Source: Propionibacterium sp. (GTDB lineage Bacteria; Actinomycetota; Actinomycetes; Propionibacteriales; Propionibacteriaceae). Taken from it: DNA of 5,184 bases. Position 1 is the first letter of the stretch; every line of letters begins with the position of its first letter. The stretch covers positions 1-5,184 of the forward strand of contig DURG01000164.1 in assembly GCA_012837465.1 (NCBI GenBank), read 5' to 3'. The notes below the pieces were generated by a model, which worked only from the letters and a program-made list of their open reading frames with translations, ran no database searches and had not been told where the DNA came from. Below, piece by piece: positions 1 through 5,184 of this stretch. Made by a program: the position numbers and the translations under genes.

Positions 1-662
1 CCGAGGTCGATCCAGCCGGCGGCGCCCATCACGAGGACGACCAGGGTGCCGATGGCGATGGCGCCGATCAGCCACTGCACGAGGGTGACGATCCAGCGGC
101 GGTCCAGGCCCTGCTCGGCGGCGGCGAAGGCGAGGAGGCCGGCGGCGCCGAAGCCACCCGCCAGCGCCCACATGCCGACGGCGGCCAGCGGCGAACCGGT
201 CAGCGCGGCGACCAGCGCACCCAGGAGCGCACCGAGCACGAGGGCGAGCCCGATGGCCGCAACGAGCCGGCCGGCCAGCAGCCGGCGTCGGTCCGTGGGG
301 CCGTCCATGAGCCAGAAGCCCTCCGCGGCGGAGGCGACGACGGGGCCGAACATGCGCGAGAGGATCAGGGTGGAGGCGAGGATGCCGGCGACCGACGCCC
401 AGGGCAGCAGGCCGCGGGCGGCGAGGCAGCCGTCGGTCTCACAGATCGCGACGACCTGTTGGGCACGCACGATCGAGGAGATGATCATGGCGCCGATCAG
501 CACGATGCTGAAGACCATGACGTAGCCGTCGGACAGCGCCTGCCAGAGGTTGCGGTCCGCGCGGCCGCGGCGCCAGTCCTTCATCAGCAGCTTGAGCTGC
601 TTCTCGTCGACGATGCCGATCTCGCCGAAGCGCTCCTCGGCGGGTTGGTAGCTGGTGCTCAA
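1..662 (-). CDS. DUF6297-type membrane protein, probable ABC transporter permease (partial, C-terminus off window)
   Basis: The first 220 residues are visible, and the reading frame runs open off the left edge. A charged cytoplasmic N-terminus (about residues 1-45) is followed by hydrophobic segments at about 47-65, 86-102, 133-155, 159-182 and 191-214, as in a polytopic membrane protein. Between the first two lie C74 and C79 and an ARGLLPW stretch. After the second comes GPVVASAAEGFWLM (106-119) followed by a PTDRRRL motif. From memory these features match the actinobacterial DUF6297 family, whose genes sit beside a dedicated ABC ATPase, so a permease role is inferred and the substrate is unknown. 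The start chosen is TTG at 662-660. The frame is the same as that of the upstream ATPase and is separated from it only by TGA-GCG, so TTG is the first possible start. A GGGGG run at 675-671 lies 8 nt upstream as a ribosome binding site. The next in-frame ATG would be residue 27, inside the charged region. The gene is almost certainly co-transcribed with the ATPase. Confidence 0.75.
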   Translation of the reverse strand, partial: MSTSYQPAEERFGEIGIVDEKQLKLLMKDWRRGRADRNLWQALSDGYVMVFSIVLIGAMIISSIVRAQQVVAICETDGCLAARGLLPWASVAGILASTLILSRMFGPVVASAAEGFWLMDGPTDRRRLLAGRLVAAIGLALVLGALLGALVAALTGSPLAAVGMWALAGGFGAAGLLAFAAAEQGLDRRWIVTLVQWLIGAIAIGTLVVLVMGAAGWIDL

Positions 663-665
663 CGC

Positions 666-1310
666 TCAGACCCCCAGCCGGATGCTGCGCGCACCGATGG
701 CTTCGAGGAGTGCGGGCTCGTGGCTGGCAAGCACGATGGCGAGGCCGCCGGCGAGGTCCGACTTGAGCCGCTCCCCCAGCCAGGCGACGCCCTCGACGTC
801 GAGGCGCTGCTCGGGCTCGTCGAGGACGAGAAGTTCGCGGGGGCGGACGAAGGCGGTGGCCAGCGCGAGGCGTCGGCGTTGGCCCGACGAGAGCGTCGAG
901 GGCAGCTGGCCGGCCTGCGGCACGAGCTGGACCTCCTCGAGCACCTCGTCGACCAGGTCGTCGGGGTTCTCGAGCCCGTGCGCGCGGGCGAGGAGGTCGA
1001 GGTGCTCCACGACGGAGAGGTCGGGGAAGAAGTCCAGGTCGTCGATGACGGTGGCCACGGTGCGTCGGATCTCGGCGTTGGTCTCGGAGACCTTCGTGCC
1101 GTTGACCGTGACGGTCCCCTCATCCGGGCGATCCGCACCGACGAGGCAGCGCAGCACCGTGGACTTGCCGGCGCCGTTGCGCCCGGTGAGCGCCACGGCC
1201 TCGCCCGCATGCACCTTCATCGAGAAGTTCTCGACGATGGTCACGGGGCCGTAGCCCTTCTTGAGGTTGTCCACCTGGAGCACGACGTTCTTCTTAGCCA
1301 CGCCCGCCAT
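666..1310 (-). CDS. ABC transporter ATP-binding protein
   Basis: This 214-residue protein is a single ABC nucleotide-binding domain that should hydrolyse ATP on the cytoplasmic face to drive the adjacent membrane protein. In order it shows: an aromatic A-loop region at Y20; Walker A GRNGAGKST (43-51); a Q-loop region where the expected glutamine is replaced in VIDDLDFFPDLS (88-99); signature LSSGQRRRLAL (140-150); Walker B LLVLDEP with catalytic E165; a D-loop reading EQRLD (167-171) instead of the common SALD; and the H-loop histidine H197 in ASHEP. The length is typical of a minimal ABC ATPase with no extra domains. I chose ATG at 1310 because it starts just before the first beta strand. 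A TTG at 1328 in the same frame would add six unconvincing residues, and a GTG at 1301 is also possible. The ribosome binding site is weak. The permease gene follows after 3 nt, so the two form one transcription unit. The direction of transport and the substrate cannot be told from sequence. Confidence 0.9.
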   Translation of the reverse strand: MAGVAKKNVVLQVDNLKKGYGPVTIVENFSMKVHAGEAVALTGRNGAGKSTVLRCLVGADRPDEGTVTVNGTKVSETNAEIRRTVATVIDDLDFFPDLSVVEHLDLLARAHGLENPDDLVDEVLEEVQLVPQAGQLPSTLSSGQRRRLALATAFVRPRELLVLDEPEQRLDVEGVAWLGERLKSDLAGGLAIVLASHEPALLEAIGARSIRLGV

Positions 1311-1352
1311 TGTCCACCATCGCGGCAACAGGGTCGAACCGGGACCGTCGGG

Positions 1353-1761
1353 TCAGCTGGGACGCAGCCAGGAGAAGGCCCTTTCCACGAGCACGCGGGC
1401 ACCGTCCTCGACGACGGGGCCGTGCGCCATCACGACCCGCCCGAAGTCCCACGACAACACCTTCTCCAGCCACGCGCGGGCCTCCCGACGGCGGGTGATG
1501 GCCCTGATGTCGCGCGGGACGCCGCCGGGGTGGGCGATGCCGCCGACGCGGATCAGCCCGTTGACGAGCGGGCGGCCGCGATGGAAGCCATGGGACTGGA
1601 GGACGTCTTCGAGCAGCAGGGTGCGGGAGGGGCGGTGGAAGAACGCGACCTCCTCGAAGCCCGGAGATCGACCAGGCGCGCTAGGGCACGACGAGCAGGT
1701 CCTTGGCCACCGGGCCGTCGCACACCCAGAGGTTGGGCCCCAGTTCCCGGAGTGCGTCCAT
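1353..1761 (-). pseudogene. DUF4336 (metallo-beta-lactamase-like) protein remnant, frameshifted and internally deleted
   Basis: Two coding-like pieces lie in different frames. The upstream piece reads MDALRELGPNLWVCDGPVAK and then LLVVP, from ATG 1761 to a TAG at 1683-1681. Coding-like sequence extends further upstream (LPPNYYRGA) to a TAG at 1812-1810, so the original start is uncertain. The downstream piece, in the frame shifted by +1, begins near 1665 with GFEEVAFFHRPSRTLLLEDV and ends with WDFGRVVMAHGPVVEDGA and VERAFSWL before TGA at 1355-1353. Both pieces recall DUF4336 proteins: an N-terminal PNLWVVDGPV-like start, then the EVVFFHRPSRTL strand and the C-terminal HG motif. In intact members, recalled at roughly 200-plus residues, something like 70-90 residues separate these motifs; here there are about 15. 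A simple sequencing indel therefore would not restore a normal gene. A GTG at 1769 opens the downstream frame, but the roughly 35 residues it adds look non-native. A short functional protein or a real frameshift site is possible but less likely. Confidence 0.65.
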
Positions 1762-1810
1762 GGCCCCACGGTAGTAGTTGGGTGGGAGGCGTTTGGTCAG
1801 TGGACGGCGC

Positions 1811-1816
1811 TAGGGT
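1811..1816 (+). promoter_or_regulatory. Probable -10 box (TAGGGT) of the menG operon, leaderless spacing
   Basis: TAGGGT fits the actinobacterial TANNNT -10 consensus. It is followed by exactly six bases (GAAGCA) and then the menG ATG at 1823. If transcription starts at the usual distance, +1 would be the A of the start codon, giving a leaderless mRNA. No convincing -35 hexamer is seen at 16-18 bp spacing; TTGGTC at 1793-1798 is too close. The same bases include GGTGA (1814-1818), which could instead serve as a ribosome binding site for a longer transcript, so the reading is not certain. Confidence 0.5.
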
Positions 1817-1822
1817 GAAGCA

Positions 1823-2527
1823 ATGCAAAGTGAGCCGGGCCGTCGCGCCACCCTCGACAAGCGCCGCAACGACGTCGCCGCGATGTTCGACGGCGTGGCC
1901 AGACGCTATGACCTGTTCAACGACGTCCTGAGCATCGGCCAGGTCCGCAGGTGGCGCCGCGCCACCGTCGAGGCCATCGCCCCGGGGCCGGGCCAGCGCA
2001 TCCTCGACCTGGCGGCCGGCACCGGCACGTCGTCGGCCGTGCTCGCCGAGCGCGGCGCCTACGTGGTGCCCTCGGACATCTCGCTGGGCATGCTCCGCCA
2101 GGGCCGCGTGCAGCAGCCGGGCCTCGACTTCGTGGCCGGGGACGCGCTGGCCCTCCCCTTCCCGGACGACACGTTCGACGCGGTGACCATCTCCTACGGC
2201 CTGCGCAACGTGGAGCGCACCCTGGCTGCGCTCAAGGAGATGCACCGGGTGACCAAGCCGGGCGGACGCGTGGTGATCGCGGAGTTCTCCACCCCGGTCA
2301 ACAAGCTGTTCGGCCACGTCTACACCAACTATCTTGTGGCGGCGCTGCCCACCATCGCGAAGCTCTCCAGCAACCCCGTGGCCTACGGCTACCTCGCCGA
2401 ATCCATCCTCGCGTGGCCGGACCAGCAGGGTCTGGCAGACCTGATGGCGCAGGCCGGGTGGCAGGGCGTCGAGTGGCAGGACCACGCCGGGGGCATCGTC
2501 GCGCTGCACCGGGGCTGGAAGCGCTGA
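1823..2527 (+). CDS. menG: Demethylmenaquinone methyltransferase MenG (UbiE/MenG family)
   Basis: This 234-residue class I SAM-dependent methyltransferase should carry out the last step of menaquinone synthesis, the C-methylation of demethylmenaquinone, at the cytoplasmic side of the membrane. The family start is seen in VAAMFDGVARRYDLFNDVLS (about residues 19-38). The SAM-binding motif I is LDLAAGTGT (61-69). The acidic end of strand 2 is in PSDISLGML, motif II is GDALALPF, and TISYGLRNV (122-130) is the UbiE/MenG fingerprint. It is followed by PGGRVVIAEFS and the C-terminal SSNPVAYGYLAESI block (around N184), which is also typical of the family. The length and both ends match intact actinobacterial members, and the alternative name ubiE is unlikely because Gram-positive actinobacteria use menaquinone. 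The ATG at 1823 is the natural start, with GGTGA and a TANNNT box just upstream. Its TGA overlaps the start of the downstream nuclease gene by one base, so the two are co-transcribed and probably translationally coupled. Confidence 0.95.
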   Translation: MQSEPGRRATLDKRRNDVAAMFDGVARRYDLFNDVLSIGQVRRWRRATVEAIAPGPGQRILDLAAGTGTSSAVLAERGAYVVPSDISLGMLRQGRVQQPGLDFVAGDALALPFPDDTFDAVTISYGLRNVERTLAALKEMHRVTKPGGRVVIAEFSTPVNKLFGHVYTNYLVAALPTIAKLSSNPVAYGYLAESILAWPDQQGLADLMAQAGWQGVEWQDHAGGIVALHRGWKR

Positions 2528-4212
2528 TGAGCTCCTTCGTGCTGGATGCCTACGCCGCGCGCAGTTGCCCGGTGAAGACGTTCCACGCCTTCGACCCCAC
2601 GGTCGAGCAGCCGCAGCAACCCCACGACGAGTCGCTGCGCGAGTCGTTCAGCGGCGGTTCGGATTTCCGGGATCTGGTGCTGGGCCGGCTCGCCGCCACC
2701 GACGGCGTGGTGGACCTTCGCGGCATGCACGAACAGGGCGCCTCGTGGGAGGAGCGGCTGCGCGCCGCACTCGAGGCGATGGGCGCGGGTGCCCCGCTGA
2801 TTCTGGGCGCCGTGCTGCCGCCGGACCTCGACGGACACCGCACCGGACGCCCCGACGCCTTGGTGCGCGGCGCCGACACCGCGTCGGGCACCCCGGGCTA
2901 CTGGCCACTGAAGGTCAAGCCGTACCGCGTCACGGAGAAGCAGCTCCGCTCGGAGACTCTCCAGGTCTCGACGCTCGACGCCATCGCGGACCTGCGTCCA
3001 CTACCGGACCTGCGCTACCGCGTCTACCGAGAGGGCGCCCTCATCGAACTGGCGCACCACTGGCGGCTCCTCGAGTCGTGCGGCTTCGCGTCGTCCCAGC
3101 CGCTGGCTGCCGTCATCGGAGACGACCGCACCGGCTCCCCAAGCGTCACCTGGGTGGACCTCACCACCAGGTTCATCCGCACCTACTCCAAGACCGCCGG
3201 CCACAAGCTGCGTTCGGCGCTGGAACGCTACGACCACGAGCACGGCTTCCGCGTCTACGTCGCGGACGCGGCGCAGCAGCGCACCGGGGTGGACGACCCG
3301 CCTGCGCCCGTGCGGCCCATCCGCGTCAAGGAGTGCGAGTGGTGCGCGTGGTGGCAGGTGTGTCGCCCGCAGATGGACGACGACGACCTGTCGCTGCGCA
3401 TCTCCAAGGCGCCGCTGGACGTCCGCGAACTCCAGACCCTGCTGGGGTTGGGCATCAGGACCGTGGCCGAACTGGCCGAGGCGGACGTCGAGGCGATCCT
3501 GCCGGAGTACCTGTCCAAGACCGGGCACCGGGACCGCGCCGAGCACCGCCTGCGCCAGGCCGCGCGGCGGGCCCGCATGATGGCCCACGGGGTGGAGTTG
3601 GAGCGGATCAGCGTCGAGCCGATCGGCGTGCCGCGGGCCGCCGTCGAGGTGGACCTGGACATCGAGACCGCCGACGACGGGTCGGTGTACCTGTGGGGCG
3701 TGCTGGTCACCGACGAGGCGGGGTCCCGGTTCGAGCACTTCAGCCGCTTCGAGCCGCTCACCCCTGACGCTGAGATCCAGCTCGCGGTGGAGTTCGCGCG
3801 CTGGCTGATCGCGCTGGTCGAGCGGCACCCCGGGGTGCGCGTCTACCACTACAGCGACTACGAGACCGTGCACCTGCGCCGCCTCGCCGAGCGCAGCGGG
3901 GATCCCGTGCTGGCCGCCGCCTGCGAGCTGATCCGTGACCACTTCGTCGACCTGTTCGGCTTCCTGCGCGACAACTTCGTGGGCGTCGACGGGTTGGGGC
4001 TGAAGGTGGTCGCCACGAAGGGCGCGGGCTTCCAGTGGCGCGATGAGGAGCCCGGCGGGCTCGCGTCGCAGACCTGGTTCAGCGAGGCGGTCAACGGTGG
4101 CACCGACGCAGTCCGCGCCTCCGCCAAGCAGCGGGTGCTGGACTACAACGAGGACGACGTGCGCGCCACCTTGGCCGTGCGCAACTGGCTCACCGCCCAC
4201 GACGCTCCCTGA
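2527..4212 (+). CDS. TM0106-family RecB/Cas4-like putative nuclease with C-terminal RNase H-like (YprB-type) domain
   Basis: This 561-residue protein has two parts. The N-terminal half resembles RecB/Cas4 PD-(D/E)XK nucleases. It has C14 in YAARSCPVK, a GRPDALV motif with D110, and a C-terminal cysteine set C270, C273 and C279 (CEWCAWWQVC). C14 plus these three match the four ligands that hold the iron-sulfur cluster in Cas4 and AddB. A linker at about 285-325 (LGLGIRTVAELAEADVE) looks like a helix-hairpin-helix element. The C-terminal half is an RNase H-like 3'-5' exonuclease fold of the YprB type. It carries VDLDIET (D378, E380), YSDYE (D444), HFVDLFGF (D475) and DYNEDDVRAT (D543, D544). 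The whole matches the stand-alone TM0106 family, probably acting on DNA or RNA in the cytoplasm; its substrate is not known. The expected acidic residue of the (D/E)XK motif is K129 (KVK, 129-131), so the first nuclease centre may be inactive. The ATG at 2527 overlaps the menG stop as TGATG. An in-frame extension to 1951 exists but lies antiparallel to no real signal and inside menG. Confidence 0.88.
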   Translation: MSSFVLDAYAARSCPVKTFHAFDPTVEQPQQPHDESLRESFSGGSDFRDLVLGRLAATDGVVDLRGMHEQGASWEERLRAALEAMGAGAPLILGAVLPPDLDGHRTGRPDALVRGADTASGTPGYWPLKVKPYRVTEKQLRSETLQVSTLDAIADLRPLPDLRYRVYREGALIELAHHWRLLESCGFASSQPLAAVIGDDRTGSPSVTWVDLTTRFIRTYSKTAGHKLRSALERYDHEHGFRVYVADAAQQRTGVDDPPAPVRPIRVKECEWCAWWQVCRPQMDDDDLSLRISKAPLDVRELQTLLGLGIRTVAELAEADVEAILPEYLSKTGHRDRAEHRLRQAARRARMMAHGVELERISVEPIGVPRAAVEVDLDIETADDGSVYLWGVLVTDEAGSRFEHFSRFEPLTPDAEIQLAVEFARWLIALVERHPGVRVYHYSDYETVHLRRLAERSGDPVLAAACELIRDHFVDLFGFLRDNFVGVDGLGLKVVATKGAGFQWRDEEPGGLASQTWFSEAVNGGTDAVRASAKQRVLDYNEDDVRATLAVRNWLTAHDAP

Positions 4213-4217
4213 CCGCT

Positions 4218-4286
4218 GGTCCCTCGATACACCTCGCGGAATGCGTGTCGGGGGTCGCAGTGGGCGGCCGCGAGGCACTCGGGACC
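4218..4286. repeat. Imperfect palindrome between convergent genes; REP-like element, possible bidirectional terminator
   Basis: The outer arms GGTCCC (4218-4223) and GGGACC (4281-4286) pair perfectly, and so do the inner arms CCTCGCGG (4232-4239) and CCGCGAGG (4268-4275). They are separated by an asymmetric internal loop, TCGATACA on the left and CACTC on the right. The 28-nt apical loop can form a short inner TGCG/CGCA pairing (4242-4245 with 4256-4259). It lies 5 nt after the nuclease stop and 33 nt from the menD stop, where a shared terminator would be expected. There is no T-tract on either side, so an intrinsic terminator of the classic type is not shown. The GGTC-TCGATAC and GAGT-GACC arm pattern resembles a palindromic repeat that I recall as common between actinobacterial genes. 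Confidence 0.55.
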
Positions 4287-4319
4287 CGATACCTGCCCGC
4301 CGCTTCGATGGATCCAGGC

Positions 4320-5184
4320 TCAGGGAGCGGGCCGGGCGACCTTGGCGACGATGAAGTCCGCGTCGCCCTCGAGGGCCGCCGCCAGTTCCGCCTGCGTCGT
4401 GACGCGCACCGCATCCCAGCCCATCGCGGCCGCAACCGCGACGAGGTCGAGCCCCTGCGGCGTGCCGAAGACCCGCTCGAAGCTGTCCGCATACTCCGGG
4501 GCGCCCTGCTCCAGGGTGTGGAAGATGGACCCGCCGTCGTCGTCGGCGACCACGACGCGCAACCCCGGCCACGGCTCCAGCGGAGGCCGGACGAGGGCGC
4601 CGAGGTCGTGCTGGACGGTGAGGTCGCCCAGCAGCACCGTCGTCGGCCGGGCGTCGGCAAGGGCGATGCCGGTGGCGGTGGCCACGGTGCCGTCGATGCC
4701 CGCGACGCCCCGGTTGGCGTAGACGCGCGGCGGGTGGTCGACCGCCGGCACCGAGTCCGCGGCGCGGATGATCGAGCTGGAGCCGATCACCAGGTCCGCC
4801 CTGCCGTCGAGGTGTTGCAACACCTCGTGGGCGACGTGGCGCTGGGTGAACCCCTCGCCGAGCACCGCGGCATCCGCGGCGCGCCAGCGGGCGAGCCAGG
4901 ACTCGTCCTGCTCGGGCAGCGAGACGGAGTCGGCAATGATCGTGGCGCGGTGGCCCGGGTCCGTCCACGTGGTGGTGGGGCTGACGATGATGAGTTCGAC
5001 GTCGTCGCGCTTGACGAGGCGTGCCACGGGGCGCGAGAGCGTGGGATGGCCGAACACGACGACGCGTTCGATCTCGGAGCCGAACGTGTCGAGGAGGTCG
5101 CGGTAGCCGACGATGGCGCAGGCGCCGGAGCGGGCGTTCGACGTGGGCTCGGCCAGCAGCGGGGCGCCGACTGATTCGGCGAGG
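4320..5184 (-). CDS. menD: 2-succinyl-5-enolpyruvyl-6-hydroxy-3-cyclohexene-1-carboxylate synthase MenD (partial, N-terminus off window)
   Basis: The C-terminal 287 residues of a thiamine-diphosphate enzyme are visible, about half of the usual 540-570. MenD joins isochorismate and 2-oxoglutarate in the cytoplasm, the first committed step of the classical menaquinone pathway. The fragment begins in the middle domain with LLAEPTSNARSG. Next is GSSSIIRAAD, then YANRGVAGIDG, the MenD hallmark. The two arginines (IIR and ANR) are 18 residues apart, the same spacing as active-site R395 and R413 of Escherichia coli MenD. The diphosphate/metal-binding region follows: LLGDLTVQHDLGAL, then VVVADDDGGSIFHTLEQG, where the I and F of GGSIF match E. 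coli I474 and F475. The reading frame has no stop up to the window edge, and the gene ends at TGA 4322-4320. It is convergent with the nuclease gene across a 107-nt gap. I see no truncation or lost catalytic residue in this portion. Confidence 0.95.
   Translation of the reverse strand, partial: LAESVGAPLLAEPTSNARSGACAIVGYRDLLDTFGSEIERVVVFGHPTLSRPVARLVKRDDVELIIVSPTTTWTDPGHRATIIADSVSLPEQDESWLARWRAADAAVLGEGFTQRHVAHEVLQHLDGRADLVIGSSSIIRAADSVPAVDHPPRVYANRGVAGIDGTVATATGIALADARPTTVLLGDLTVQHDLGALVRPPLEPWPGLRVVVADDDGGSIFHTLEQGAPEYADSFERVFGTPQGLDLVAVAAAMGWDAVRVTTQAELAAALEGDADFIVAKVARPAP

Noticed and set aside
1325..1352. A tRNA T-arm-like stretch (GGTTCGACC on the minus strand) in the gap before the ABC ATPase
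   Set aside because: No acceptor, D or anticodon stem can be assembled around it. The GGTC/GACC pairing is too short to call a terminator.
459..1931. A 490-codon open frame on the plus strand across the ABC ATPase and the DUF4336 remnant
   Set aside because: It is antisense to the well-supported ATPase, runs into the start of menG in another frame and has low-complexity D/E/G/V-rich composition with no domain.
1553..2509. A 318-codon minus-strand open frame covering menG
   Set aside because: menG is unambiguous on the plus strand. This frame is a histidine/arginine/glycine-rich antisense shadow.
2527..4212. A CRISPR-Cas Cas4 gene
   Set aside because: The cysteine pattern is Cas4-like, but the protein is far longer than Cas4, carries a C-terminal RNase H-like domain, and no repeat array or other cas gene is in the window.
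3001..4968. A 655-codon open frame on the minus strand spanning the nuclease gene, the intergenic gap and menD
   Set aside because: It lies antisense to the nuclease and in another frame of menD. Its composition is dominated by R, G, A, H and P with no recognisable motif, as expected from GC-biased third positions opposite real genes.

Overview
The window is very GC-rich with strongly GC-biased third codon positions. Its proteins look actinobacterial. The demethylmenaquinone methyltransferase, the actinobacterial-style ABC ATPase/permease pair and the stand-alone TM0106-type nuclease together suggest a Propionibacteriaceae-like or related member of the Actinomycetota. This placement is inferred from protein character, because no rRNA or other phylogenetic marker is present.

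Layout, left to right. (1) Positions 1-1310, minus strand: a two-gene ABC transporter unit. An ATPase (666-1310) is followed after 3 nt by a membrane protein of DUF6297 type (662 down to the window edge, C-terminus missing). (2) Positions 1353-about 1800, minus strand: the remains of a DUF4336 (metallo-beta-lactamase-like) gene, with an in-frame stop, a frame change and apparently a missing middle. This is the only stretch of more than 300 bases without an intact gene. (3) Positions 1811-4212, plus strand: a two-gene operon. A TANNNT -10 box sits exactly where a leaderless promoter for menG would place it. menG (1823-2527) is followed by a TM0106-family RecB/Cas4-like nuclease (2527-4212), joined by a TGATG stop/start overlap. 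(4) Positions 4213-4319: a convergent intergenic gap holding a long imperfect palindrome that resembles a repetitive actinobacterial extragenic element. (5) Positions 4320-5184, minus strand: the C-terminal part of menD, which enters from the right edge.

menG and menD catalyse the final methylation and an early committed step of menaquinone synthesis, so this is part of a scattered or rearranged menaquinone locus. The nuclease is co-transcribed with menG but has no obvious pathway link to it. I found no CRISPR array, tRNA, rRNA, insertion sequence or phage gene. No wholly new system is evident. The best leads are the nuclease's altered PD-(D/E)XK motif, the intergenic palindrome, the DUF4336 remnant and the leaderless-type menG promoter.
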